64,000 nt of DNA, taken from contig NZ_JAQAGZ010000003.1 of assembly GCF_027533625.1 (NCBI RefSeq), positions 1 to 64,000 of the forward strand. The letters are read 5' to 3'. The notes under the pieces were generated by a model. It had not been told where the DNA came from and did not search any database. It was given only the letters and a program-made list of their open reading frames with translations. The translations under genes were made by a program, and so were the position numbers. Position 1 is the first letter of the stretch, and each line of letters starts with the position of its first letter. This stretch comes from Paenibacillus gyeongsangnamensis (lineage in GTDB: Bacteria > Bacillota > Bacilli > Paenibacillales > NBRC-103111). Shown here one piece after another: positions 1 through 8,734 of the stretch.

Positions 1-244
1 GCATCTCCACAATTTCGGCGGTGACCGGGTCAATCTCGCCATCGACTACGGTGCCGTCCAGCCTTACAACAGCGAAGCTATCTGTGGTTAGCTGGGCGAT
101 GCTGCCGCCCTTTGTTAGTACAATGTGATCGTCAGCGACCTTCGCCGATAAATTGGCATGCTCGCTGCGGAACATGACATTCGCTTTAAATAAGCTCTCG
201 GCTGCTTTCATGATGCTGCTCTTGGCTTGGGCAATATCCTGCAT
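1..244 (-). CDS. Class II aldolase/adducin family protein, N-terminal part (cut by window edge)
   Basis: The minus-strand frame opens with ATG at 244 behind a good GGGAGGAG site and runs off the window start. The visible 81 residues begin MQDIAQAKSS and contain a HANLSAKV stretch followed by VLTKGGSIAQLT, the pattern of the class II aldolase/adducin fold, in which an N-terminal strand with NLS precedes the ligand loop. Family members are zinc sugar-phosphate aldolases, epimerases or dehydratases such as AraD, FucA and MtnB. The zinc-binding HxH lies beyond the edge, so the substrate cannot be told. A palindromic site lies just upstream of its start. Confidence 0.7.
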   Translation of the reverse strand, partial: MQDIAQAKSSIMKAAESLFKANVMFRSEHANLSAKVADDHIVLTKGGSIAQLTTDSFAVVRLDGTVVDGEIDPVTAEIVEM

Positions 245-322
245 AATCGTGATTCTCCTCCCTAGGATAGGTCTCGGCGGGTCACCGGCTGCCTCGAAGG
301 CTGCGCGCTGCCACCTATTAAT

Positions 323-358
323 ATACTGTTATAATTAGCATACTGTATAAAACAGTAT
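323..358. promoter_or_regulatory. Palindromic operator candidate upstream of the aldolase gene
   Basis: ATACTGT (340-346) and ACAGTAT (352-358) form a perfect 7-bp inverted repeat with a 5-base AT spacer. A further ATACTGT half-site lies at 323-329, in direct orientation to the first. The site sits 80-115 bases upstream of the minus-strand aldolase start in AT-rich DNA. This arrangement is typical of a dimeric repressor operator (GntR, TetR or LacI type); the regulator is unknown and not in the window. Confidence 0.4.
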
Positions 359-548
359 ACTAAAAGCAATCTGCTTTGTCAAAACCAGTTTTATGTGTCT
401 CACTACGCATAATGCGTACCGTTGCTGTTCCTGCAGTAACCGTTAGCGAAGAAGGATTACCATGATTTATTACACCTCGCAGCAATCGTTCTAGAATATT
501 CTGCGAGTTTAGAATTCCCAGTCGACCTAAATATTATAAAATGAAAAG

Positions 549-839
549 TTATTTAGGACGAATCAGTTGACCACTCCAGGCATTAATGCCGCCTTGTAAA
601 AGGATCAACCGGACGAAACCCCTTTTTCGAAGAATACGTGCCGCACTTTTGCTTCGCATACCGCTTCTGCAATATAGAAGGAGATCACGATCCTTCGGGA
701 TTTCATCAATCCGGCGACTCAACTGGGACAAGGGAATATTTTTCGCCCCCGGAATGAAGGACAGAACCTTAATTTCGTGCTACCTTTCCGCAAGTTTAGC
801 TAGATTCAGACGCTCTTGTTTTGAGTATGATGAAGACAT
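549..839 (-). pseudogene. Rhodanese-domain remnant with in-frame amber codon
   Basis: The minus-strand frame reads IPGAKNIPLSQLSRR, then LLLYCRSGMRSKSAA and LQGGINAWSG. This is the second half of a single-domain rhodanese, with the catalytic Cys in the CRSGMRS active-site loop. Toward the N terminus the frame meets a TAG at 782-780; before it only 19 codons remain, back to an ATG at 839 with no convincing ribosome site. The usual N-terminal strand with DVRxxxEY is missing or degraded. A start at the TTG at 731 would lack the first half of the fold. I read it as a decayed gene. Confidence 0.6.
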
Positions 840-889
840 GGAAAGCAACAAACCTTGCAGTTATCCATTACAAGGAGGGGAGAGCAGTG

Positions 890-1858
890 ATGAAACAGAT
901 TGAATTACTGAATCCGCCCGAGCTCGTTCGGCGCGCCAATTGGTGGGACCGGTACGAGACGAAGGTGTCTCAATGGTTAACCCCTTGGGATGGAGAGGAG
1001 CCCGTCGACATTGGCTTCATCGGGGTTCCGTTGTCCAAGACGTCGATCAGCATTTCAGGCGCTTCGATGACTCCGAACGCATTGCGCGAATTGTTCGCCA
1101 ATGTCACGACGTACAGCATCGACCACTGCGTCGATTTGCAGGAGCTGCAGGCGCGAGATCTCGGCGATATTCAGATGCATGTCACGGATTTGCTGCGCTG
1201 CCATGCGAATATCGAGCAAGGGCTGAAGAATGTGTATGAAGCGATGCCTCACTTGTTCCCGATCATTGCCGGCGGCGATCATTCCATTACTTGCCCTTCT
1301 GTGAAAGCGTTTAAACAGCATATCGGCGGAAAGGTAGGCATCGTCCAGTTGGATTCGCATATGGATGTCCGGAACCTTCAGGACGGAGGTCCCTCCAACG
1401 GTACGCCGATCCGCGGATTGATCGAGTCGGGGACGGCCCTAGGCCGTCATATTGCACAAATCGGACTTCACAGCTTCGCCAATTCAAGAGCTTACCATGA
1501 ATACGCCATAGCGCAGGGGATTACCCAATTTACGGCTCGTCAGGTCGTCAAAGACGGAATCGAAGCTTTGGTGAAACGGGGGCTCGAGATTGCCGGGGAC
1601 GGAACCGACGCGATTTATGTAACCGTTGACATGGATGTGCTGGATCAAGCTTATGCGCCGGGCGTGCCTGCGATGGTTCCGGCCGGAATGACATCCTGGC
1701 AGCTGCTCGAAGCTGTATTCCTGCTAGGACAGCATCCTAAGGTCAAGGGCTTCGATATCGTCTGTGTGGATCCGATGCAGGATCCCCGAAGAGCGACAGT
1801 CAGAACCGCTTTGCATGTGATCCTGACTTTCTTGGCAGGTACGATGAAACGAGTGTAA
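890..1858 (+). CDS. hutG: Formimidoylglutamase (histidine degradation)
   Basis: Arginase-superfamily hydrolase of 322 residues, predicted to split N-formimidoyl-L-glutamate into glutamate and formamide in the cytoplasm, the last step of the hut pathway. The dimanganese ligands are visible in order: GGDHS, DSHMDV and TVDMDVLD. The later APGVPAMVPAGM is the usual substrate-side loop. The frame is open further upstream, but an AAGGAGGGG site at 872-880 points to ATG 890 (GTG 887 is also possible). It is first in the hut cluster, 29 bases before hutU, which favours HutG over agmatinase from the same superfamily. Confidence 0.88.
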   Translation: MKQIELLNPPELVRRANWWDRYETKVSQWLTPWDGEEPVDIGFIGVPLSKTSISISGASMTPNALRELFANVTTYSIDHCVDLQELQARDLGDIQMHVTDLLRCHANIEQGLKNVYEAMPHLFPIIAGGDHSITCPSVKAFKQHIGGKVGIVQLDSHMDVRNLQDGGPSNGTPIRGLIESGTALGRHIAQIGLHSFANSRAYHEYAIAQGITQFTARQVVKDGIEALVKRGLEIAGDGTDAIYVTVDMDVLDQAYAPGVPAMVPAGMTSWQLLEAVFLLGQHPKVKGFDIVCVDPMQDPRRATVRTALHVILTFLAGTMKRV

Positions 1859-1887
1859 ATCCAACCAACAACGAGGAGAGATAAACT

Positions 1888-3552
1888 ATGGAACAAACGA
1901 TCAAACGCACCATTCGAGCAGCGCACGGAACGAAGCTGACGGCGAAGGGCTGGCAGCAGGAAGCCGTTCTTCGGATGTTAATGAACAATCTGGACCCGGA
2001 CGTGGCGGAACGTCCGGAAGATCTGGTCGTCTATGGCGGAATCGGCAAGGCTGCGCGGAACTGGGAGTGCTACGACAAGATCGTGGAATGCTTGACGAAC
2101 CTGGAAGCGGACGAAACGCTGCTTGTGCAATCGGGCAAGCCGGTAGGCGTATTCAGAACGCACGCGCATGCGCCTCGGGTACTGATTTCCAACTCGGTGA
2201 TCGTGCCGGCGTTTGCCAACTGGGATACATTCCATGAGCTCGATAAGCAGGGACTCATGATGTACGGTCAAATGACGGCCGGCAGTTGGATTTATATCGG
2301 TACGCAAGGCATTCTGCAAGGAACGTACGAGACCTTCGCCGAGGCTGCCCGTCAGCACAGAGGCGGTACTTTGAGAGGAACGCTGACGTTAACGGCCGGA
2401 CTCGGCGGCATGGGCGGAGCACAGCCTCTCGCCGTAACGATGAACGACGGCGTCGTGATCGGCGTGGACGTCGATCCGTCCCGGATTCAGCGCAGAATCA
2501 ACACGCGTTACTGCGACGTCATGGTTCATCATCTGGATGAGGCACTGAAGCTTGCCGCCGATGCCAAGGCACAGGGAAAAGCGCTCGCGATCGGTCTTGT
2601 AGGCAACGCGGCGGAGGTGTTCGCGGAATTCGTTAAGCGGGGCATCGTACCCGATTTCGTAACCGATCAAACGTCGGCTCACGATCCGCTTAACGGCTAT
2701 GTACCGGCGGGATATTCGCTTGAAGCCGCTGCGGAGCTCCGCAAATCCGACCCGGCGCAATATGTGAAGCTGTCCAAAAAGTCGATGGCCGCCCACGTTC
2801 AGGCGATGCTCGATCTTCAGAAGCTGGGCTCGATCGTATTCGATTACGGTAACAATATCCGGCAAGTGGCGCTCGATGAAGGGGTCAAGGATGCCTTTAA
2901 CTTCCCCGGCTTTGTACCGGCCTATATTCGTCCGCTCTTCTGTGAAGGGAAAGGACCGTTCCGCTGGGCGGCCTTGTCCGGAGACCCGGAAGACATTTAT
3001 AAGACAGATGAGCTTGCGCTCAAGCTGTTCCCGGAAAACGCCCATCTGCGCCGTTGGATCGAAATGGCAAGGGAGAAAGTCGCGTTCCAAGGCTTGCCTG
3101 CCCGCATTTGCTGGCTGGGCTACGGGGAACGGGTCAAGATGGGTCTGGCCATCAACGAAATGGTGCGTAGCGGGGAAATTTCCGCGCCGATTGTTATCGG
3201 CCGGGATCACCTGGACTGCGGCTCCGTCGCATCGCCTAACCGTGAGACGGAGTCGATGAAGGACGGCAGCGATGTGGTCGGCGACTGGGCGATATTGAAT
3301 GCGCTGGTGAATACGGCTTCCGGCGCAAGCTGGGTTTCCGTCCATCACGGCGGCGGCGTCGGCATGGGTTATTCCCTGCATGCAGGCATGGTCGTGGTGG
3401 CGGACGGTTCCAAGGAAGCGGAGGAAAGACTATCCCGCGTCTTGAATACGGACCCGGGGATGGGTGTCATCCGTCACGCCGACGCAGGCTATGAGCTTGC
3501 GATTGAAACGGCCAAGGAGCGCGGAGTCCGCGTGCCGATGCTTGGCATATAA
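1888..3552 (+). CDS. hutU: Urocanate hydratase
   Basis: Full-length 554-residue urocanase. It hydrates urocanate to 4-imidazolone-5-propionate using tightly bound NAD as an electrophile. The glycine-rich NAD loop [15 protein letters not shown] and the catalytic region with [14 protein letters not shown] (Cys and Ser-Pro-Asn-Arg) are intact, as is the N-terminal [15 protein letters not shown] block. The ATG follows GAGGAGAG at good distance. It is the second gene of the cluster and the surest identification in it. Confidence 0.97.
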   Translation: MEQTIKRTIRAAHGTKLTAKGWQQEAVLRMLMNNLDPDVAERPEDLVVYGGIGKAARNWECYDKIVECLTNLEADETLLVQSGKPVGVFRTHAHAPRVLISNSVIVPAFANWDTFHELDKQGLMMYGQMTAGSWIYIGTQGILQGTYETFAEAARQHRGGTLRGTLTLTAGLGGMGGAQPLAVTMNDGVVIGVDVDPSRIQRRINTRYCDVMVHHLDEALKLAADAKAQGKALAIGLVGNAAEVFAEFVKRGIVPDFVTDQTSAHDPLNGYVPAGYSLEAAAELRKSDPAQYVKLSKKSMAAHVQAMLDLQKLGSIVFDYGNNIRQVALDEGVKDAFNFPGFVPAYIRPLFCEGKGPFRWAALSGDPEDIYKTDELALKLFPENAHLRRWIEMAREKVAFQGLPARICWLGYGERVKMGLAINEMVRSGEISAPIVIGRDHLDCGSVASPNRETESMKDGSDVVGDWAILNALVNTASGASWVSVHHGGGVGMGYSLHAGMVVVADGSKEAEERLSRVLNTDPGMGVIRHADAGYELAIETAKERGVRVPMLGI

Positions 3553-3572
3553 CACAGAAGGATCATCACATG

Positions 3573-3596
3573 CAGCAAGCCCGATCGGGCTTGCTG
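3573..3596 (+). terminator. Perfect 24-base palindrome between hutU and hutI
   Basis: CAGCAAGCCC, a GATC centre and GGGCTTGCTG form a 10-bp perfect stem directly after the hutU stop, followed only by TATTTCG, so the U-tract is weak. It lies 20 bases before the hutI ATG. It is probably a partial terminator or an mRNA-stabilising hairpin that sets the hutU:hutI ratio, rather than the end of the transcript, since hutI has no other obvious promoter in the gap. Confidence 0.5.
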
Positions 3597-3616
3597 TATT
3601 TCGAGAGGTGAAAACT

Positions 3617-4900
3617 ATGGCAAACAATCGGATTGACCTGCTGATCCATAACATCGGGACGCTCATCACCATGCAAGGAAACCGGGAGACGCGCAAAGGC
3701 AGTGAAATGTCCGAGGTGGCGGCCGTAAGAAGAGGGGCCGTGGCGATCAGAGACGGAATCATTGCAGCGGCAGGACCGGAGGACGAAGTGCTGGCGCAAA
3801 TCGGCGGACTGCCGGTAGAGCGCAAGCATGATGCCGAGGGCCGGCTGGTGACTCCGGGACTCATCGACCCGCACACCCACTTGGTTCACGGCGGCTCCCG
3901 CGAGCATGAGCTGGATTTGAAGCTGAAGGGCGTTTCCTATTTGGAAATATTGGCTCAAGGCGGAGGGATTCTTAGCACCGTCCGTTCCACCAGGCAGGCG
4001 ACGGAAGAGGAACTGTATTCGAAGGCGAAGCAAAGCTTGGATACGATGCTCTCCCTCGGGGTGACGACAGCGGAAGCCAAGAGCGGATACGGCTTGACAT
4101 TGGAAGACGAGCTCAAGCAGCTCCGGGTCGCCCGCAGGCTGAATCAGGAGCATCCCGTTGATTTGGTATCTACCTTTATGGGAGCCCATATGGTGCCGGA
4201 AGAATACAAAGGCCGGTCCGGCGAATTCGTCCGGCTGGTCATCGAACAAATGCTGCCGGAAGTCAAGCGGCAGGGGCTTGCCGAATTTTGCGATGTGTTC
4301 TGCGAGCACGGCGTATTTTCCGTGGAAGAATCGGAGCAAATCCTGCTTGCCGCCAAGGAGATGGGCTTCGGCCTAAAAATTCATGCGGATGAAATCGAGC
4401 CGATGGGAGGCGCGCAGCTAGCCGGCAAGCTGGGCTGCATCTCCGCCGAGCATTTGATTGCCGCATCGGACGAAGGGCTGGAAGCCATGCGTCAGGCGGG
4501 AGTCGTCGCCGTCTGTCTCCCTGCCACTTCGTTCAATCTGCGGCTGAAGCAGCATGCACGTGCGCGCAGGATGATCGAGATGGGGCTCGCTGTAGCCTTG
4601 TCCACGGATTATAATCCGGGAAGCTCGCCTACGGAATCGCTGCAGCTCGTCATGACCTTGGGATGCCTGAACCTGGGGATGACGCCGGAAGAGGTCTTGA
4701 CGGCCGTGACCATCAATGCGGCTCATGCGATCGGGAAGGCGGATACGGTAGGAAGCCTAGAAGCAGGCAAACAGGCGGATCTCGTCATATTCAAGGCCGA
4801 TAAACTGGCCTACCTGCCTTATCATTTTGGGATCAACCATGTCCATACGGTGCTTAAACGGGGGAACATGGTGGTCTCGGACGGAACGTTGATTCGTTAA
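3617..4900 (+). CDS. hutI: Imidazolonepropionase
   Basis: Amidohydrolase-superfamily enzyme of 427 residues that opens imidazolonepropionate to N-formimidoylglutamate. The metal-binding HxH is in DPHTHLVHGGSRE; later come the IHADE segment, the conserved ISAEHL and STDYNPGSSPTES, all typical of HutI. The frame extends upstream through hutU, but GAGGTG at 3604-3609 followed by ATG 3617 is the natural start. The neighbours hutG and hutU supply the flanking steps. Confidence 0.95.
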   Translation: MANNRIDLLIHNIGTLITMQGNRETRKGSEMSEVAAVRRGAVAIRDGIIAAAGPEDEVLAQIGGLPVERKHDAEGRLVTPGLIDPHTHLVHGGSREHELDLKLKGVSYLEILAQGGGILSTVRSTRQATEEELYSKAKQSLDTMLSLGVTTAEAKSGYGLTLEDELKQLRVARRLNQEHPVDLVSTFMGAHMVPEEYKGRSGEFVRLVIEQMLPEVKRQGLAEFCDVFCEHGVFSVEESEQILLAAKEMGFGLKIHADEIEPMGGAQLAGKLGCISAEHLIAASDEGLEAMRQAGVVAVCLPATSFNLRLKQHARARRMIEMGLAVALSTDYNPGSSPTESLQLVMTLGCLNLGMTPEEVLTAVTINAAHAIGKADTVGSLEAGKQADLVIFKADKLAYLPYHFGINHVHTVLKRGNMVVSDGTLIR

Positions 4901-4931
4901 ATTGGACGGAAGCCATAAGAGGGGGATCTTC

Positions 4932-6212
4932 GTGGAGGCAACGACGGAAGTAAAAGAGAAGCCGCAGGTATGGGAAAACTTAAACGTGCTGACCCGGACG
5001 CAGAACGTCATCCAAACCGCACTGGAGACGATGGGGTGCACGACATCGATGTACGAATTGTTGAAGGAGCCGCTCCGGTTGTTGACCGTACGCATTCCTG
5101 TCAAGATGGACGATGGCTCGGTGAAGGTGTTTACGGGATACCGCGCGCAGCACAACGATGCGGTCGGACCGACCAAAGGCGGGATCCGGTTTCATCCCGG
5201 GGTCACCGAAGAAGAAGTGAAGGCTCTTTCCATGTGGATGAGCATCAAATGCGGCATTGCCGATCTTCCGTACGGTGGGGGCAAGGGCGGAATCCAGTGC
5301 GATCCGCGCACGCTGTCCTTCGGGGAACTGGAGCGGCTAAGCCGGGGGTATGTTCGGGCTATCAGCCAGCTGGTAGGACCGACTAAAGATATTCCGGCGC
5401 CGGATGTGTTCACGAATTCGCAGATCATGGCGTGGATGATGGATGAATACAGCCGGATCCGCGAGTTTGATTCGCCGGGCTTTATTACCGGCAAGCCGAT
5501 CGTCCTGGGCGGATCGATCGGGAGAGAATCGTCTACCGCCATGGGCGTCGTGATGCTGCTTAGAGAAGCGGCTGAGGTCGCGGGGATTCCGATTGAGGGC
5601 GCCCGGGTCGTTATCCAAGGCTTCGGCAATGCCGGCAGCTTCCTGGCCCGGTTCCTTCACGAAGCCGGGGCCAAAGTGGTAGGCATTTCGGATGCGCATG
5701 GGGCGCTCTATAATCCGGATGGTTTGGATGTGCAGTATTTATTGGACCGCCGTGATTCCTTCGGAACGGTTACGAATTTGTTTCCGAACGTCATCTCCAA
5801 TCAAGAGCTATTAATCAAAGACTGCGATATTCTAGTGCCGGCCGCGATCGAAAACCAAATTACGGAACAGAATGCGCCGGACATCAAGGCGAAGATTCTG
5901 GTGGAAGCGGCCAACGGGCCTACGACGCTGAAGGCTACGGAAATTTTGACGCAGAGAGGCGTGCTGATCGTTCCCGATGTGCTTGCCAGCTCCGGCGGGG
6001 TGATCGTATCCTACTTTGAATGGGTCCAGAACAACCAAGGATATTACTGGAACGAGGAAGAAGTGAATGAAAGGCTGCAGACCATTTTGAAGCAATCGTT
6101 CCATAACGTCTATCAGCTGTCCCGGCAAAATAAAGTCGATATGAGACTAGCGGCCTATATCGTCGGTTTAAAACGAATGGTTGAAGCGGTCAAATGGCGC
6201 GGCTGGATCTGA
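4932..6212 (+). CDS. NAD-type glutamate dehydrogenase (Glu/Leu/Phe/Val dehydrogenase family)
   Basis: Oxidatively deaminates glutamate to 2-oxoglutarate and ammonia; 426 residues, the length of RocG/GudB-type enzymes. Visible signatures are the catalytic-lysine loop PYGGGKGGI, KDIPAPDVFTN, and the Rossmann loop IQGFGNAGS. The GTG at 4932 behind GGGGG (4921-4925) is preferred over the TTG at 4902, which has no ribosome site. It starts 31 bases after hutI and so sits inside the hut operon. There it would consume the glutamate released by HutG. RocG and GudB cannot be separated by eye. Confidence 0.92.
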   Translation: MEATTEVKEKPQVWENLNVLTRTQNVIQTALETMGCTTSMYELLKEPLRLLTVRIPVKMDDGSVKVFTGYRAQHNDAVGPTKGGIRFHPGVTEEEVKALSMWMSIKCGIADLPYGGGKGGIQCDPRTLSFGELERLSRGYVRAISQLVGPTKDIPAPDVFTNSQIMAWMMDEYSRIREFDSPGFITGKPIVLGGSIGRESSTAMGVVMLLREAAEVAGIPIEGARVVIQGFGNAGSFLARFLHEAGAKVVGISDAHGALYNPDGLDVQYLLDRRDSFGTVTNLFPNVISNQELLIKDCDILVPAAIENQITEQNAPDIKAKILVEAANGPTTLKATEILTQRGVLIVPDVLASSGGVIVSYFEWVQNNQGYYWNEEEVNERLQTILKQSFHNVYQLSRQNKVDMRLAAYIVGLKRMVEAVKWRGWI

Positions 6213-6251
6213 CGGAAGCTCTGACGAATATCCTTGGAGGGTGATGGGATC

Positions 6252-7529
6252 ATGATCAACTTACGTGAAGAAAGTCTTCACATGCACAAGAAGCGTACCG
6301 GCAAGCTCGAGCTGCTGGCCAAGGTTCCGGTTGGGACGATTCGTGATTTGAGTCTAGCCTATTCTCCCGGAGTTGCAGAGCCTTGCAAAGAAATTTATAA
6401 CGATGAAGATAAAGTATACGATTATACGATGAAAGGCAATCTGGTTGCCGTCGTTTCCAACGGCACGGCCGTGCTCGGCTTGGGGAATATCGGGCCGCAC
6501 GCGGCGATGCCGGTGATGGAAGGAAAGGCTTTGCTTTTTAAGGCTTTCGCAGGGGTGGATGCCATTCCGATTTGTTTGGCTGAAAGCGATAAAGAGAAAA
6601 TTATCGATACGGTCAAGCAGCTTGCGCCTTCCTTCGGCGGGATTAATCTGGAGGACATTGCAGCGCCGGATTGCTTTGAAATTGAAGAGCGGTTGAAAAA
6701 GGAATGCGGCATTCCCGTATTCCATGACGACCAGCACGGAACGGCGATCGTCGTAGCGGCCGGGCTGATCAATGCCCTCAAGCTCGTCGGCAAAACGATG
6801 GATCAAATTCGCGTAGTCGTGAACGGCGCCGGGGCGGCCGGCATTGCGACCATGAGGCTTCTGAGTCATATGGGCGTTCAGGATATCGTGATGTGCGATA
6901 CGAAGGGCATTCTTTATGAAGGAAGACAAGAAGGAATGAACCCGTTCAAGCAGGAAATCGCGCGGATGACCAATCAAAGAAAAATAACTGGGAAGCTGGC
7001 CGATGCGCTGGAAGGAGCGGATGTTTTCATCGGAGTATCCGCGGCAGGGGCGCTGACCCAGGAGATGGTCCGCTCCATGAACCGCGATTCCATTATATTC
7101 GCTTTGGCCAATCCGGTACCTGAGATTATGCCGGGGGATGCCAAAGCCGCCGGAGCCGCGGTCATCGGAACGGGCCGTTCGGATTTTCCGAACCAGATCA
7201 ACAATGTGCTCGCGTTTCCGGGAATTTTCCGCGGCGTGCTGGACGTGCGGGCAAGAGAGATTAATGAGGCGATGAAGCTGGCGGCCGTGTATGCGATTAC
7301 CGATTTGGTTCCGGAGCATCAGCTGAATCCGGACTATGTGATCCCGCATCCGTTTCATCCGATGATTTCTCCCCATGTGGCCGCCGCCGTCGCCCAAGCT
7401 GCGATGGAATCGGGCTGCGCGCGAATCCGCGTGAACCCGGAGGATGTGAAGAAGAGAACGCAGAAGCTGATCCGGAAAATCGATGCGGTAAGCTCGTATT
7501 CTTCCTGGTATGTGGACATAACGGAATAA
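6252..7529 (+). CDS. NAD(P)-dependent malic enzyme, short bacterial type
   Basis: A protein of 425 residues that decarboxylates malate to pyruvate. It opens with the malic-enzyme N-domain signature (YSPGVAEPC), followed by FHDDQHGTAIVVAAG (metal and substrate site) and a Rossmann loop VNGAGAAGIA. The length fits the YtsJ/MaeB core without the phosphotransacetylase tail. ATG 6252 follows a GGAGG site at 6236-6240. Its place between glutamate dehydrogenase and hutD suggests that it drains carbon from 2-oxoglutarate oxidation toward pyruvate during growth on histidine; this role is inferred from position only. Confidence 0.9.
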   Translation: MINLREESLHMHKKRTGKLELLAKVPVGTIRDLSLAYSPGVAEPCKEIYNDEDKVYDYTMKGNLVAVVSNGTAVLGLGNIGPHAAMPVMEGKALLFKAFAGVDAIPICLAESDKEKIIDTVKQLAPSFGGINLEDIAAPDCFEIEERLKKECGIPVFHDDQHGTAIVVAAGLINALKLVGKTMDQIRVVVNGAGAAGIATMRLLSHMGVQDIVMCDTKGILYEGRQEGMNPFKQEIARMTNQRKITGKLADALEGADVFIGVSAAGALTQEMVRSMNRDSIIFALANPVPEIMPGDAKAAGAAVIGTGRSDFPNQINNVLAFPGIFRGVLDVRAREINEAMKLAAVYAITDLVPEHQLNPDYVIPHPFHPMISPHVAAAVAQAAMESGCARIRVNPEDVKKRTQKLIRKIDAVSSYSSWYVDITE

Positions 7530-7553
7530 GAAAGAGCACAAGGAGATGCCGAC

Positions 7554-8177
7554 TTGTCTTATTCGATCAAAGTCATTAAAAAGCATGAGCAGGTCGTGAC
7601 AGCGTGGGTAGGCGGCGTGACAACGCAGCTTGCCATTTACCCCGAAAGCGCGGATTACAGCAAGCGAAATTTCTGCTGGCGAATCAGTTCGGCCGAAATT
7701 CGTACGGTGGAGTCTTTGTTTACCCGCCTCCCTGATTATTGGCGGCTAATCATGGTACTGGACGGTGAACTCCTACTGGAGTATGAAGGATTTCACCGGG
7801 TGCGCTTAAAACCCTATGAGCGGGAAAGCTTCAGCGGCGGATGGGTCACCCGGAGCGTGGGGAAAGCAACGGACTTTAATCTCATGCTGGGCGCGGGATG
7901 CAGGGGAGAGCTGGAGGCTCTGCATCTGACGAAAGGAAGCGTTCAAGAAATAGCCGGCAGGACCGGCCTTAACGGAATTTTGCAAGGAACCGAAGCATTT
8001 TATTGTACCCGAGGCCTAATCGATGTGAGAATCAATGATCGTGAATCCCTGTGTTTAGAGGAAGGAGACTTGCTTCTTGTGAACCGGGAAAGCACGGATT
8101 CTCCTTTAAATATAGTACTTCACAACCGCCATGATGAAGTGACGGCACTTGCAGTAAGAGCACGCGTCTTGTACTAA
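7554..8177 (+). CDS. hutD: HutD-family protein
   Basis: A 207-residue double cupin-like protein. The features are WRISSAEI near residue 43, a central LDGELLLEYEG, and SFSGGWVTRSVGKATDFNLM, which matches the HutD/Ves pattern (a Phe-x-Gly stretch followed by DFNLM). HutD proteins accompany hut genes in other bacteria. They are thought to buffer intracellular urocanate or formimidoylglutamate, not to act as pathway enzymes. The start is TTG 7554 with AAGGAG at 7540-7545. It closes the operon; a strong terminator follows. Confidence 0.75.
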   Translation: MSYSIKVIKKHEQVVTAWVGGVTTQLAIYPESADYSKRNFCWRISSAEIRTVESLFTRLPDYWRLIMVLDGELLLEYEGFHRVRLKPYERESFSGGWVTRSVGKATDFNLMLGAGCRGELEALHLTKGSVQEIAGRTGLNGILQGTEAFYCTRGLIDVRINDRESLCLEEGDLLLVNRESTDSPLNIVLHNRHDEVTALAVRARVLY

Positions 8178-8250
8178 ATCAAGCATGCTGCAGCAGTATA
8201 ACGGCAAATCAGCCTTACAGCAAGCGCTATTCGCGCTGGCTGCCTGTTCA

Positions 8251-8279
8251 AGCCACCCTTGTTCCAGGGTGGCTTTTTT
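8251..8279 (+). terminator. Terminator of the hut operon
   Basis: AGCCACCCT and AGGGTGGCT form a 9-bp perfect stem with a 6-base loop, followed by six T. It lies 74 bases after hutD. Confidence 0.9.
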
Positions 8280-8293
8280 GCCGTTCTGATCCG

Positions 8294-8710
8294 ATGAAGC
8301 TGGAGGCGAACCCGGATACGATCGTCCTGTATAAGCCCTATACGAAGCATGAATATGTTGTTCATTATGCCGGTCCTCTCCGAATGGAGCCGCTGGACCA
8401 GAGCCATGCGGCCAAGAAGAACAAATACCGGATCTTTCTAAGCGGAGACCGTCCTTGGGGGAAGATCCGAACGGAAGCCGACAGCGCCCGCCGCTTAGCC
8501 GTCATCAAAGACTCCTACGGGAACGCGTTCATTCCTTTTCTGCTGCCGCACTACAAAGAGATTATCGTGATCGACCCGCGTCAATTTAACGAACCGCTGC
8601 TCGGTTTTCTGGAGAAGCAAGGCATCCGTAAAGTGCTGTTTCTCAATAACACCGAGACGACGACCAATCAGGAGTTCACCGAGCTCATCACAGCATCGAT
8701 GAAACGTTGA
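8294..8710 (+). pseudogene. C-terminal remnant of a DHHW-family protein
   Basis: The frame of 138 codons reads LYKPYTKHEYVV, then RRLAVIKDSYGNAFIPFLL and KEIIVIDPRQF, the end of DHHW proteins. These are SGNH-like exported proteins of about 370 residues, often near alginate-type O-acetylation genes. The first two thirds, including the DHHW motif and the signal anchor, are missing: homology begins about 15 bases after the hut terminator. There is no ribosome site before the first ATG. It looks like the surviving end of a gene whose front was replaced by the hut operon boundary. Confidence 0.6.
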
Positions 8711-8734
8711 AATCACGATTCGGGCACAGGTGAG

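Noticed and set aside
2389-3381. Long minus-strand open frame (330 codons) opposite hutU
   Set aside because: It lies fully inside the intact urocanase gene on the other strand, lacks a ribosome site and recognisable motifs, and is explained by codon bias of the real gene.
6354-7586. 410-codon minus-strand frame opposite the malic enzyme gene
   Set aside because: Shadow frame of a clear enzyme; composition is Arg/His-rich nonsense with no family features.
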